Assembly: GCF_023502345.1 (NCBI RefSeq)
Contig: NZ_JAMFLX010000016.1
Coordinates: forward strand, 56,908-120,907
DNA length: 64,000 nucleotides
Source of the DNA: Parendozoicomonas callyspongiae
GTDB taxonomy: Bacteria; Pseudomonadota; Gammaproteobacteria; Pseudomonadales; Endozoicomonadaceae
Reading direction: 5' to 3'
The translations under genes and the position numbers were made by a program. The notes below the pieces were generated by a model. The model ran no database searches. It was not told the origin of the DNA and was given only the letters and a program-made list of their open reading frames with translations. Below, one piece after another: positions 8,254 through 17,507 of this stretch; position 1 is the first letter of the stretch; every line of letters begins with the position of its first letter.

Positions 8254-10422
8254 ATGAATAAAAAAATACGCAAATTGGTAAATAATCCTAATCGCTTCTT
8301 TTTTGATTATTTTGCAAAAAGATTAGGGAATGATACAAAAAGTAAAAAAATAGAAACTGTTCCAGGAAGGGCTAAGAGTAATTACATTTTGCCTGCATCT
8401 TTTCAAATAGACAAAAAAATCCATCCATTGATCCAGGTTGCAAAAACGTTTGAATTGAAAACTGGGGCATGTTCAGGACATCCTGATCAGTCTCTATTGG
8501 TGAGTTCTTTACAACATCTGATAGTGCTTCAATATGTATGCTGGCTTGCACATGGTTTTGGATGTGAAGTAAGGCTATACACTTTAGGTGGGGCAGTAGA
8601 CATAAGTATTAAAGGAAGTGATCTATTAAATATAAATAAAATTGAAGGGGTATTTTCAGAATTCTATAAAAAGTCAGACTATGTTGTCGAAATAGTCGGC
8701 GAATTTGAAAATAACTTTGCTGCTCATTTGTTTATCTATGATGAGCAAGATGAATTGTTTATAGTTAGATCAAATAAAGCATATGTAAAAAAATGCCTTA
8801 AGAATAAATTTGCCAACATTTATCCTGATGTAATTAATAATTTTGGTGGATATGAATTTGGCACGCCCTGGCCGGTTGATATTATTTACACTTGGGTTAA
8901 CAAAGATGATGAAGGATGGGTTGAAAAGTGGAATTCAAATTTTCCAGAAAAACCTTTTGATCCTGATAGGTTTTCTTCAAAAGATGAATTGAAGTATTCA
9001 TTGCGGGCTTTGTGTAAATTTCTCCCATGGTTTCACAATGTATATATTGTTTCAAACTGTGATAGACCAACATGGCTTAAAGACCACCCTGGAGTAAAGT
9101 GGGTTAACCATGAAGAGATTTTTCCATCAAGTGATATGCTGCCGACTTTTAACTCTCATGCCATTGAAGCATGCTTGCATCGGATAGATGGCTTGAACGA
9201 ACGGTTTATATATTTCAATGATGATATGTTTGTTAATAGACCATGCTACTATCATGATTTTTATGATGAGATGGGAAGGACAATATGCCATTTTGAACCC
9301 TATGGTATGATTATTGATGGCAATCATTTTGATCAGGAAAAAGATTATCTATCACCATCAATTAATTCGCAAAATATTATAAAGGCGCACTGCCCTGAAT
9401 ATTTGGCAACAAAACTGCATAAGCACTCTCCTTATGCTCTGAGGAAGAGTGTTGTAAATGAAATTGAGAACTTATGCCCTGATGAGTTCCAGGCTACTCG
9501 TTCAGCCAGGCTAAGAACACCCAATGATCTAAATATAACTTCGTTTTTGTATCATCATTATGCCATTGCAAAAGGTAAGGCGGTTGCAGGAGATTTTCCT
9601 TACCTGATAGTCAGGCCAAAAAATTTTGAACAAATTAAGGGTAAAAAGGTTAGAAAATACCAGTATATCTGTTTTAATGATGGCGATGGCAGTGCTACAG
9701 ATAAAGACTATACGAAAAATTATTATGAGGTTGTTAATAAGTTATATACAAATAAGGGGGATTTTGAAATTGAGCATAAATCCTGGAGCTCAGTGCAAAT
9801 TTCAAAAACCATAATGGCTTATGTCAAAAGAGAACATCGTATACCACTGATTAGAAAAAAAATTGGCGATGCCAAGGTTTCTCTTGATGACGGTAGCTGG
9901 GGGCTGTGGGGGAATGCGAAGAAATCTTGGTTAACTTTTGATATGGATGCTGATTATCATATGGTTATTCAGGATGATTCTGTTGTATGTGATAATTTTT
10001 ATGTACGACTGGCAGAAGTTTTTTCTCGTCAACCATTCAAATCTGTCACCTCTTTATTTTATCGGTATAAAAGCAGAAAGACACATTTTGAACTTAACGA
10101 AGCAGCGCGTTCAAACCGTGTAAACAAAGGTTTTTATTTTCCTAGACTACAATGGGCTACAGGGGTTGTTGTACCAAAAGAGCTTGTAGCTAATATGGTT
10201 AGGTTTGCTGATAAATTACCAGAAAAAAAATTCAAAAATATAGATGACCTTAGATTTTCGAAGTTTTTCACTGAGTGTGAAAAAATTGAGGTGTATTATC
10301 CATTACCATCACTTGTAGATCAGTCTATTGATTGTGGTTCAACGATCGGGAATGGCGATAACATTGGAAGGCAGGCAACTTGGTTTATTGATAAAGTTGG
10401 CAATGATTTAACAGATGTGTAA
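8254..10422 (+). CDS. Stealth-family capsule polysaccharide phosphotransferase
   Basis: 722 aa. It carries the conserved regions of Stealth proteins: CR1 DIIYTWVNKDDEGW (around residue 210), CR2 with DELKYSLRALCKFLPWFHNVYIVSN and ERFIYFNDDMFVN, CR3 HSPYALRKSVVNEI, and CR4 near LNITSFLYHHYAI. Stealth enzymes transfer hexose-1-phosphate from UDP-sugars to build phosphodiester-linked capsules such as those of meningococcal serogroups A and X, so a phosphoglycan capsule is inferred. About 200 unrecognised residues precede CR1 and about 250 follow CR4, longer than minimal family members. The DNA is visibly AT-rich compared with kpsMTED and kpsCS, as expected for a serotype-specific, transferred segment. 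No signal peptide. Confidence 0.88.
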   Translation: MNKKIRKLVNNPNRFFFDYFAKRLGNDTKSKKIETVPGRAKSNYILPASFQIDKKIHPLIQVAKTFELKTGACSGHPDQSLLVSSLQHLIVLQYVCWLAHGFGCEVRLYTLGGAVDISIKGSDLLNINKIEGVFSEFYKKSDYVVEIVGEFENNFAAHLFIYDEQDELFIVRSNKAYVKKCLKNKFANIYPDVINNFGGYEFGTPWPVDIIYTWVNKDDEGWVEKWNSNFPEKPFDPDRFSSKDELKYSLRALCKFLPWFHNVYIVSNCDRPTWLKDHPGVKWVNHEEIFPSSDMLPTFNSHAIEACLHRIDGLNERFIYFNDDMFVNRPCYYHDFYDEMGRTICHFEPYGMIIDGNHFDQEKDYLSPSINSQNIIKAHCPEYLATKLHKHSPYALRKSVVNEIENLCPDEFQATRSARLRTPNDLNITSFLYHHYAIAKGKAVAGDFPYLIVRPKNFEQIKGKKVRKYQYICFNDGDGSATDKDYTKNYYEVVNKLYTNKGDFEIEHKSWSSVQISKTIMAYVKREHRIPLIRKKIGDAKVSLDDGSWGLWGNAKKSWLTFDMDADYHMVIQDDSVVCDNFYVRLAEVFSRQPFKSVTSLFYRYKSRKTHFELNEAARSNRVNKGFYFPRLQWATGVVVPKELVANMVRFADKLPEKKFKNIDDLRFSKFFTECEKIEVYYPLPSLVDQSIDCGSTIGNGDNIGRQATWFIDKVGNDLTDV

Positions 10423-10510
10423 GCCGTAAATCTATCTCTGTAATCTAGCATTTGTATGAATATAAACCTATGTGAGTTGAATCTACTGTTACGTATTTTC
10501 ATGAGTAATT

Positions 10511-11635
10511 GTGAATCCAAAATTTGGACTGTTTATGGATGGTAAAGGAGTAAAACTTTCGGTTATTATTCCCTTTAAAGAAAGGGGTAATAGTTCTATT
10601 GAACGGCTGTATTGGGCTGTTAATTGTTTTTTTGATTTCTCAAAGATAGAAATCATTATTTTCGATGTTGGTGCTAATTCGATTGGGTATCAGTTGAATT
10701 TTGGTTTTCGAAGAAGTATCAAATACTACCATCATCCTGTCGATGGTACGTTCTCTCCAGGATTAATCAGAAATTTTGCTGCTAAAAAAGCTACTGGAGA
10801 TTTTTTGTTTTTTTTTGATGCTGATTTGGTCGCCTTACCTGGTTTTATCAAAATGGTTAAAGCTCGTGCATTAGAGCTTAAGTTTATTGGAGAAACAGCT
10901 TTTGATATGTTTCCATGTCTGTATCTTTCCAAAAAGGCAACAAGAGCAGCATATCAACATGGTTTTGCAACTCAAAACGATTATTTGCGATCTTTTCTAC
11001 AAGGCGATCTGGCAACCATAGAAGGAATATCAGTATCTGGCAGCTGCCTGCTGGTGAATAGAACTTGGTTTAATCTCATTGGTGGTTTCTGTGAAGAATA
11101 TATTGGGCATGGATGCGAAGATTTTGATCTTATTCATCGGTTAAGTGCTTACTACCAGATAACTCAGTTGCCTGAAGATTACATTGAAAATATTAAAACT
11201 CCTTTCCCAGCTGAGTACCAAGGTTTCAGGAAGTATTTTTGTTACTACTCGCTCCCTCATCTATTTGAAGGGGATTTTCTTCTACATCAGTGGCATCATC
11301 GCCCTCTTTCAAAAACATACCATAAACGATATTCTATAAATGCCAAGATTTTAGCTGATAGAATGTCTTCTCCTCTTCCCGATATTACTATTCCAGGCAC
11401 AGGGCAGGTGTCAAAAGCGTTTTCTCTCAAGGGTGAGATTACAGATTATAATGACTGGCTAATGAGGTTGTTACAAAAGCACAGCCTGAGTCGTAATGAT
11501 TGCATTGGCCTGTTTGAATACAAGGGTGGAACCTCCCCTAATCAGAGAAGTATATTTAGAAAAGCCAGAAAACTGTTGATTAATCCAAAAGGATTTTTCA
11601 AGGATATCAAATTTTTTAAATCAAGAGTTCAATAA
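10511..11635 (+). CDS. Family-2-like glycosyltransferase of the capsule locus
   Basis: 374 aa with a GT-A fold. KLSVIIPFKERGNSS opens the nucleotide-binding half, GDFLFFFDADLVALPGF has the DxD metal site, and GFCEEYIGHGCEDFDLIHRL matches the galactosyl/N-acetylgalactosaminyl-transferase C-terminal signature (GxxEDxDLxxR). It probably adds a sugar to the capsule repeat unit in the cytoplasm. The start is GTG 10511; ATG 10535 is an in-frame alternative that keeps the whole domain. It shares the AT-rich composition of the Stealth gene upstream and ends 7 bp before galU. Sugar specificity cannot be read from sequence. Confidence 0.85.
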   Translation: MNPKFGLFMDGKGVKLSVIIPFKERGNSSIERLYWAVNCFFDFSKIEIIIFDVGANSIGYQLNFGFRRSIKYYHHPVDGTFSPGLIRNFAAKKATGDFLFFFDADLVALPGFIKMVKARALELKFIGETAFDMFPCLYLSKKATRAAYQHGFATQNDYLRSFLQGDLATIEGISVSGSCLLVNRTWFNLIGGFCEEYIGHGCEDFDLIHRLSAYYQITQLPEDYIENIKTPFPAEYQGFRKYFCYYSLPHLFEGDFLLHQWHHRPLSKTYHKRYSINAKILADRMSSPLPDITIPGTGQVSKAFSLKGEITDYNDWLMRLLQKHSLSRNDCIGLFEYKGGTSPNQRSIFRKARKLLINPKGFFKDIKFFKSRVQ

Positions 11636-11642
11636 TCTTTAG

Positions 11643-12512
11643 ATGGATATAAGAAAAGCTGTTTTCCCCGTAGCAGGCATGGGAACCCGTTTCCTCCCCG
11701 CAACCAAAGCAACTCCCAAAGAGATGCTTCCCGTAGTTGATAAACCCCTGATTCAATACGCTGTAGAAGAAGCCATTGAAGTCGGTATAAAAGATCTTAT
11801 CTTTGTCACCTCTTATACCAAAGTTCCGGTTATTAACCACTTTGATAAAAACTTTGAGCTGGAATATCGGCTGCAAGAGGCTGGTAAAAAAGAGCTGTTG
11901 GATATTGTCAAAAATATTCTTCCTGAAGGCGTGAACTGTTTTTATGTTCGCCAGCCAGAAGCCCTGGGCCTTGGCCATGCCGTTCTCTGTGCAAAAGATA
12001 TTGTTGGCAATGAACCTTTTACGGTTTTGCTGGCAGACGATATGATTTACTGCGAAAAAACTCCCTGCCTCAATACCATGGTGGATATTGCCACAGAGAA
12101 CCAAAGCTCTGTTGTTGCCGTTGAGCAGGTGCCTATGGAACGGGTCAGCAGTTATGGAGTTATTGACCCGGTCAAAATTTCTGACCGCTTTTACAGGCTC
12201 CAGGGGGTTGTTGAAAAGCCTCCTGTCGAGAAGGCTCCATCCAATCTTTCTATTGTTGGCCGTTATGTTCTTCAGCCCAGGATTTTTGAATTGCTGGAAA
12301 CCACACCCCGTGGAGCCGGTGGAGAAATTCAGCTGACGGATGCTATTGCTGCATTGCTGCAGGAACAAGCCGTTCATGCCTATGAGTTCGATGGTATCCG
12401 TTACGACTGTGGCAGCAAAATGGGGCATATGAAAGCCAATGTGGAATATGCCCTGCGTCATCCGGAATTAAATGGTCAGTTCCGGGAATATCTGAAGCAG
12501 TTGTCTTTTTAG
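11643..12512 (+). CDS. galU: UTP--glucose-1-phosphate uridylyltransferase
   Basis: 289 aa, full length. The GalU signature KAVFPVAGMGTRFLPATKATPKEMLPVVDKPLIQYAVEEA is at the N-terminus, followed by FTVLLADDMIY, VEKPPVEKAPSN and GEIQLTDAI. It makes UDP-glucose in the cytoplasm, the donor (or precursor of UDP-galactose and UDP-glucuronate) for capsule and LPS. Seven bases separate it from the glycosyltransferase, and composition returns to the genome-typical value here. A terminator follows. Confidence 0.96.
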   Translation: MDIRKAVFPVAGMGTRFLPATKATPKEMLPVVDKPLIQYAVEEAIEVGIKDLIFVTSYTKVPVINHFDKNFELEYRLQEAGKKELLDIVKNILPEGVNCFYVRQPEALGLGHAVLCAKDIVGNEPFTVLLADDMIYCEKTPCLNTMVDIATENQSSVVAVEQVPMERVSSYGVIDPVKISDRFYRLQGVVEKPPVEKAPSNLSIVGRYVLQPRIFELLETTPRGAGGEIQLTDAIAALLQEQAVHAYEFDGIRYDCGSKMGHMKANVEYALRHPELNGQFREYLKQLSF

Positions 12513-12528
12513 AACGATGGATTTTTAC

Positions 12529-12574
12529 GAAGGAGCCGCCGTGTCATTGTAACCACACGGCTTCCTTCAGTTTT
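12529..12574 (+). terminator. Rho-independent terminator after galU
   Basis: GCCGTGT (12538-12544) pairs with ACACGGC (12555-12561). The stem continues, after a small bulge, with GAAGGA/TCCTTC, and TTTT follows at 12571-12574. It closes the galU end of the capsule transcript. Confidence 0.75.
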
Positions 12575-12578
12575 AACA

Positions 12579-12944
12579 ATGAACAAGCTATTGAACCCGG
12601 AAGATGCTCTGCAGATTCTTCGTTTTCAGTTTAACAAAATCACATTACTTGATGTTGAGCTGTTTCTTGAGGTTTATCACTCCGAAGGTATCTGTTTTAC
12701 TGAGCTTTGTAACCGTCTTCGTTTGCGTAGATGTGTTACCAGTGAGCAACTCTCATCTTCATTGAATAAACTGCTGGGAAATAGTCATGCCGCTAACTGG
12801 CTGAGATTTTCCCTGATCAAACGAAAAAGTTACTGCCAAAAGACCTATATGCTGTCTGAGCAAGGAAAAGATTGGATAAAAATATTGAGCAAGCCTTGTG
12901 TTGTTAGAAAGTATGAAAGTACCAGTTCACAGCGAATACGGTGA
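12579..12944 (+). CDS. Small winged-helix-like hypothetical protein
   Basis: 121 aa, unrecognised at family level. It is predominantly helical, with the spacing of a winged-helix (MarR-like) domain: ITLLDVELFLEVYHSEGICFTELCNRL, then VTSEQLSSSLNKLLG, then a beta-wing-like SYCQKTYMLSEQGKDWIKIL. It may be a small DNA-binding regulator. ATG 12579 is a few bases past the galU terminator. Its last 41 bp overlap the 3' end of the convergent gene at 12904-13272. Presence in the capsule locus suggests, but does not show, capsule regulation. Confidence 0.55.
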   Translation: MNKLLNPEDALQILRFQFNKITLLDVELFLEVYHSEGICFTELCNRLRLRRCVTSEQLSSSLNKLLGNSHAANWLRFSLIKRKSYCQKTYMLSEQGKDWIKILSKPCVVRKYESTSSQRIR

Positions 12945-13272
12945 TAATGGTAGTTATCAACCCGCCAAAGGTAATCCAGTACTGGCGGTGCATAGAACCC
13001 ATTTCCGTTCGAATATCTGCCATTTCTGTGCGTACATCGGCGAAACCCTTTACCATTTCGGTTTTTAGTTCGTAATAACGCTCATCGCTTTTCTGCTCCA
13101 GATGACGGCATTCATCCATCATTTGCTTCTGATGCTGGAGTAAAGCCTCCTGCATGATCAGAACATCCCTTTTGGTTGCTATATGGTCAGGGTCAAGCGC
13201 AGAGCTGACCCGGGCCGCGAGTTCTTCTTTTATACCAATTCGTTTCAGGTCGGCAAACAGCGTTTCTGACAT
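12904..13272 (-). CDS. Coiled-coil protein with C-terminal membrane anchor
   Basis: 122 aa starting MSETLFADLKRIGIKEELAARVSSALD. Residues 35-95 are a charged coiled coil with repeats like KTEMVKGFADVRTEMADIRTEMGSM. The C-terminus is one membrane segment (YWITFGGLITTIITVFAVNWYF) with two residues beyond it. The layout recalls CCDC90/DUF1640-type tail-anchored proteins. A GGAGTAAG-like ribosome site precedes the start. It runs opposite to all neighbouring capsule genes, and its 3' end overlaps the small winged-helix gene. Function unknown. Confidence 0.7.
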   Translation of the reverse strand: MSETLFADLKRIGIKEELAARVSSALDPDHIATKRDVLIMQEALLQHQKQMMDECRHLEQKSDERYYELKTEMVKGFADVRTEMADIRTEMGSMHRQYWITFGGLITTIITVFAVNWYFHTF

Positions 13273-13324
13273 TTCTTACTCCTGTGCAGCAGGATCACAA
13301 TAGCACACCCATAACAGCCTGCTT

Positions 13325-15424
13325 ATGTTCTATACATCATCTAGTGGTATCTCTTCAGCACCAGAACTTTCCACTCTATTGGGGGGGGATGTTCACCGGC
13401 TTTCCTGGTTCAGGAAAAAATCACTCCAGCAGGGCACTGTTATTGGCTGGGGCATGAAAGAGAATACTCGCAAGGTCCGCGAACTGGCCTGTAATGCCGG
13501 ATTGCCATTTTGGCATCTGGAAGATGGTTTTATCAGTTATCTAGGACATCCCTCTCTTGGTGACCGTCGCTTCTCTCTGATCGTTGATAAAGCCGGCATC
13601 TACTACGATGGCACCCGTCCATCAGATCTGGAAAACCTGCTTAATAACAAATTATGGCTGAACTGGGATTTGCTCCAGCGCTCCCGTAACCTGCTGGATA
13701 CTATCTGCAGACACCAGATCAGCAAGTACAACCATGAACCTGTCGGCAGCTATAAATTACCCGTATCTGATAAGCCAAGGGTGCTGGTTGTTGACCAGAC
13801 TTTTGGTGACTGCTCTATCCAGTACGGCATGGCCAATGAAAGCAGTTTCCAGGCAATGCTGGATGCGGCTTTAACAGAAAATCCTGATGCTGAAGTCTGG
13901 GTCAAGGTTCACCCTGATGTGGTTCTGGGAAAGAAGAAAGGGTATCTGGGGAATAACCTGCCGAACGACAATCCTCGTATTCATGTGCTGGCAGACAAGG
14001 TAAATGCCCAGTCTCTGTTTCCCTGGTTCAGCAAGGTTTACGTGGTCACCTCCCAGCTTGGTTTCGAGGCACTCTGGCACCGTAAGGATGTGGTTTGCTT
14101 TGGTCTGCCGTTTTACAGTGGTTGGGGCCTGACTGATGACCGCGTTCCATGCCCTCGCAGAAAACAGAAGCATACTATAGAGAGCCTGTTTGCTGCGGCC
14201 TGCCTGCACTATACCCGCTATATTCATCCAGAAACCGGGCAGCGCTGTGAACTGGAAGGTGTGCTGGATCTGATTGTTTTGCAGCGTCGCTACCAGCAGC
14301 CTCAGGTGAATACCCTTTATGCCATTGGCTTCAGCCTTTGGAAGCGGGCATTTGTCAGCCGCTTTGCACAGGGGCTTGGCAGGGATATTCAGTTTGTAAG
14401 CAGCAAACGAGCTTTGCGAAAGCGCATTCAGCCGGGGGATGGTGTTCTGGTCTGGGGGATGAAGGGTTTTAATGCCCGTAGTCTGGTGTCGAGTAATGGG
14501 CTGTCTGAGAGTGAATCAAACAAGCTGACGGTCTGGCGAATGGAAGATGGTTTTATCCGTTCATGCGGTCTTGGGGCAGAGTTGCGCAGGCCCGGTTCTC
14601 TGGTGATTGACCAGCAGGGTATTTATTACGATGCCACCCGGCCCAGCGTCTTGGAGCAGGCGCTGAATACTCTTCAGCTGTCAGATCAAGAGAAAGAGCG
14701 TGGTCAGAAGTTGCAATCTTTGCTGCTTTCCCGGCGGATCAGTAAATATAATCTCGCCGGACAGCCACAGGATGTCTTTGCGGGGGCAAAGCCTAACCAG
14801 CGTAAAGTGTTGATTACCGGGCAGGTGGACAGTGATGCCTCTCTGAAATACGGCAGCCCGGAAACTTTCAGCAATATTGATCTGCTTAAAAAAGTATCCT
14901 CTTACCTTAAAGGGCAGAATGTTTATATCGTCTATAAACCCCACCCTGATGTTGTACAGGCCGGGCGGGCTGGCCATATTGCTGAAAGTGAAGCTCTGCA
15001 GTTTGTTAACAGGGTTGTGACTGGTGTTGATATTTTCGATTGCCTCGAGCAGTGCGATGAACTCCATGTGATGAGTTCCCAGGCCGGGTTTGAGGCACTT
15101 CTACAAAACAAAGCCGTGCACTGTTGGGGTATGCCGTTTTATGCGGGTTGGGGTTTGACCACAGACCATCTCTCCTGTGAAAGGCGAACTGCCTGCCGAA
15201 CTCTGGAAGAACTTGTTTATATCGCTCTGTGCCATTATCCACGATATATCAACTGGAACACTTGCCGGTTTACCTCGCCGGAAAACCAGATATTGCAACT
15301 CAGCCGTGAGCGGCAGGAAAAACAAGCAGCCAGGAAGGCTGGTAAAGAGGACAGCCCGTTTACCAAATGGCTGTCCCGCAAAAAACGCAAAGCGACCTTT
15401 TTAATGGAAGCCCTCGCTCAATAA
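13325..15424 (+). CDS. kpsC: Capsule beta-Kdo transferase KpsC (two tandem domains)
   Basis: 699 aa. Two homologous halves are visible: VIGWGMKENTRKV...PFWHLEDGFISYLGHPSLGDRRFSLIVDKAGIYYDGTRPSDLE in the first, and VLVWGMKGFNARSL...VWRMEDGFIRSCGLGAELRRPGSLVIDQQGIYYDATRPSVLE in the second. Each is followed by VKVHPDV / YKPHPDV and FEALWHRKDVVCFGLPFYSGWGLT / FEALLQNKAVHCWGMPFYAGWGLT. The two sites build the beta-Kdo linker on phosphatidylglycerol that anchors group 2 capsules. Its stop codon abuts the kpsS start. The length agrees with E. coli KpsC. Confidence 0.95.
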   Translation: MFYTSSSGISSAPELSTLLGGDVHRLSWFRKKSLQQGTVIGWGMKENTRKVRELACNAGLPFWHLEDGFISYLGHPSLGDRRFSLIVDKAGIYYDGTRPSDLENLLNNKLWLNWDLLQRSRNLLDTICRHQISKYNHEPVGSYKLPVSDKPRVLVVDQTFGDCSIQYGMANESSFQAMLDAALTENPDAEVWVKVHPDVVLGKKKGYLGNNLPNDNPRIHVLADKVNAQSLFPWFSKVYVVTSQLGFEALWHRKDVVCFGLPFYSGWGLTDDRVPCPRRKQKHTIESLFAAACLHYTRYIHPETGQRCELEGVLDLIVLQRRYQQPQVNTLYAIGFSLWKRAFVSRFAQGLGRDIQFVSSKRALRKRIQPGDGVLVWGMKGFNARSLVSSNGLSESESNKLTVWRMEDGFIRSCGLGAELRRPGSLVIDQQGIYYDATRPSVLEQALNTLQLSDQEKERGQKLQSLLLSRRISKYNLAGQPQDVFAGAKPNQRKVLITGQVDSDASLKYGSPETFSNIDLLKKVSSYLKGQNVYIVYKPHPDVVQAGRAGHIAESEALQFVNRVVTGVDIFDCLEQCDELHVMSSQAGFEALLQNKAVHCWGMPFYAGWGLTTDHLSCERRTACRTLEELVYIALCHYPRYINWNTCRFTSPENQILQLSRERQEKQAARKAGKEDSPFTKWLSRKKRKATFLMEALAQ

Positions 15425-16735
15425 TTGATAAATAAAACGTCTAGGAAGACTGGTGTGAAGCAAGTTGTCTCAACCGATCTGCTGTTTCTGCAGGGGCCTC
15501 TTGGGCCTTTCTTTCGGGAACTGGCCGGATATTTAAGCCAGCAAGGGTTCTGTACTCACCGAATCAACTTTAACGCCGGAGATCGGTTTTACAGTGGTGC
15601 TGATATTGTCCATGACTATGCCGGTACACCGGAAGGCTGGTCTCAGTATCTTAAACAATATATTCAGCGACATGATATCCGTGCCATTTTTCTGATGGGT
15701 GATTGTCGTCTCTATCATCGAATGGCAAAGCAGGTTTGTGAGTCGCTGGACGTACGGGTTCTGGTGTTTGAAGAAGGTTATCTGCGCCCTGATACCATCA
15801 CTCTGGAAGAGGGCGGCGTCAATGCCTTGACCGGGCTGGATCTCTCTCTTGAGCATTTAAAGAATATTCTGCCCCACAAGTGTCAGTCACCGGTTTCTGT
15901 TGGCCCAACCATGCGGTCTCGCACTGTTTATGCATCGGCCTATTATTGGGCCGCGCTGCTGGGGGAACGTGATTTTCCCGGTTACCAGCATCACCGGGCA
16001 TTTCATCCTGTGGTAGAAGGGGCTAAGTGGATTAAAGGCTCACTGCGTAAGAACAGAACCCGTTTTCGGGATAGTGTGCTGGAACGTGAGCTGCAAACAG
16101 AACTGAGTGGACGCTTCTATATGGTTGCATTGCAGGTTCATGATGACAGCCAGATGCGCTATCACTCGGATTATGACTCCGTTGAGGCGTTTATTACCGA
16201 AACCGTGCACTCCTTTGCCCGCCATGCCCCCAAAGATACTGTGCTGGTACTGAAGCATCATCCTATGGACAGGGGCTACACCCATTACGGTCTGCATATC
16301 AAGGCACTGGAACTTGAGCTGAATCTTGCCGGGCGCCTGGTCTACTGCCATGATCTGCGGCTTCCAGGTGTCTATAACCATTGCCGGGGCGTGGTGACGG
16401 TCAACAGTACAGTTGGGCCATCTGCCTTGCTGCACCATATTCCCGTGAAAGTGATGGGCAAGGCCATGTATGACCTGCCGGGCCTGACATCCCAGTGCAG
16501 CCTCGATAATTTCTGGAGCCAGCCTGAGCCAGTTGATTCTATGCTCTTCCGGCAGCTGCAAACGTATCTTTTTGATCAGACACAGATTAATGGCAGCTTT
16601 TTCAGCCACTATGACCTGACCTGTTGCAACGTTTTGGCCTTCTGCCAGCAGCGCTGGCCGGAGATATTTGCGTTACCGGCACAGGTTGAAACAATTGCTC
16701 CTGTAGCCGCAATGGAAACAGCCGCAGCTGCCTGA
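15425..16735 (+). CDS. kpsS: Capsule Kdo transferase KpsS (LipB family)
   Basis: 436 aa with the KpsS signature LLFLQGPLGPFFRELAGYLSQQGFCTHRINFNAGD, FEEGYLRPDTITLEEGGVNA, LKHHPMDRGYTHY and VNSTVGPSALLHHIPVKVMG. KpsS adds the first Kdo to phosphatidylglycerol, and KpsC then extends it. The frame starts directly after the kpsC TAA at TTG 15425; GTG 15455 is an alternative that also keeps the domain. Tight coupling with kpsC is typical. The protein ends in an Ala-rich tail. Confidence 0.93.
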   Translation: MINKTSRKTGVKQVVSTDLLFLQGPLGPFFRELAGYLSQQGFCTHRINFNAGDRFYSGADIVHDYAGTPEGWSQYLKQYIQRHDIRAIFLMGDCRLYHRMAKQVCESLDVRVLVFEEGYLRPDTITLEEGGVNALTGLDLSLEHLKNILPHKCQSPVSVGPTMRSRTVYASAYYWAALLGERDFPGYQHHRAFHPVVEGAKWIKGSLRKNRTRFRDSVLERELQTELSGRFYMVALQVHDDSQMRYHSDYDSVEAFITETVHSFARHAPKDTVLVLKHHPMDRGYTHYGLHIKALELELNLAGRLVYCHDLRLPGVYNHCRGVVTVNSTVGPSALLHHIPVKVMGKAMYDLPGLTSQCSLDNFWSQPEPVDSMLFRQLQTYLFDQTQINGSFFSHYDLTCCNVLAFCQQRWPEIFALPAQVETIAPVAAMETAAAA

Positions 16736-16808
16736 TTCATGTCACCTTCTAACCTGACGATAATTATCCTAAGAAGTTGTTTAATGGATTGTCGCCAGGG
16801 AGAAGGTG

Positions 16809-17411
16809 ATGAAAAAACTGACAGGATTTGTTTTTGCCCTTTCAATAGCTTTTATGTCCTTGACCGGGCAGGCCATGGAGTTAAGTGACCTGAAACCGGA
16901 TGGAATAACGGTCACTCACGGCAAATATATTCCCAGCAAGGCAGATATCAGTACTACGCGGTTGAGCTTGCGCTGGAACTGGAATCGTAACCTCCTTGAA
17001 AGCAGCAGCTGGAAACTGGGCGGCTATTTTGATCTGGGCTACAGCCGCTGGCGCAGTCATCTTTCCGAGAAAGACCAGCCCAGCCCCAATGGAGCCGATA
17101 AAGCCTGGGCCGCCAGCTTTACTCCGGTCTTTCGTCTGGAGCCCGAATCTTCTGCCATGCTGGTGCCTTTTCTGGATGTTGGTGTGGGTGTCAGTTATCA
17201 GTCTGAAAAAGATCTGGAAAAGAAACTGAAGTCTCCTATTAACATGGGTGGTCATACACAGTTTGAAATCCGGACTGTCGTTGGTGCCAGGTTTGGCGAT
17301 CAGAAACAGTTTGAATTCTCCTATGGTTGGTTTCATTACTCCAATGCCAATATTCACTCCCAGAATGAAGGACTGGATTTCCAGCTGCTAAGTTTTGGTT
17401 GGAACTGGTAA
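16809..17411 (+). CDS. PagL-like lipid A 3-O-deacylase, outer-membrane barrel
   Basis: 200 aa. ATG 16809 is preceded by GGGAGAAGG, a strong ribosome site; the GTG at 16806 is too close. The signal peptide is MKKLTGFVFALSIAFMSLTGQAM. The rest alternates in beta-barrel fashion and ends in aromatic residues (LLSFGWNW). The PagL active-site segment is visible near residue 175: FHYSNANIHSQNEGLDF, with the His-Ser pair of the acyloxyacyl hydrolase family. In PagL the third catalytic residue is Glu a dozen residues on; here NEG..D provides candidates. It would remove the 3-O acyl chain of lipid A, altering surface and host recognition. A terminator follows. Confidence 0.78.
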   Translation: MKKLTGFVFALSIAFMSLTGQAMELSDLKPDGITVTHGKYIPSKADISTTRLSLRWNWNRNLLESSSWKLGGYFDLGYSRWRSHLSEKDQPSPNGADKAWAASFTPVFRLEPESSAMLVPFLDVGVGVSYQSEKDLEKKLKSPINMGGHTQFEIRTVVGARFGDQKQFEFSYGWFHYSNANIHSQNEGLDFQLLSFGWNW

Positions 17412-17448
17412 TCTTTTTTCCTGATCATTTTCCTGTGTGGATGTACTG

Positions 17449-17483
17449 AGAGCCTGATGGTGTGACTGTCAGGCTCTTTTTTT
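17449..17483 (+). terminator. Rho-independent terminator after the PagL-like gene
   Basis: AGAGCCTGA (17449-17457) pairs perfectly with TCAGGCTCT (17469-17477) and runs into seven T. It marks the end of the capsule/lipid A segment. Confidence 0.85.
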
Positions 17484-17507
17484 ATCTTTTGCCAATTCAT
17501 AATTCCC

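Noticed and set aside
11616..12461. 281-codon open frame on the minus strand
   Set aside because: Antisense shadow of galU.
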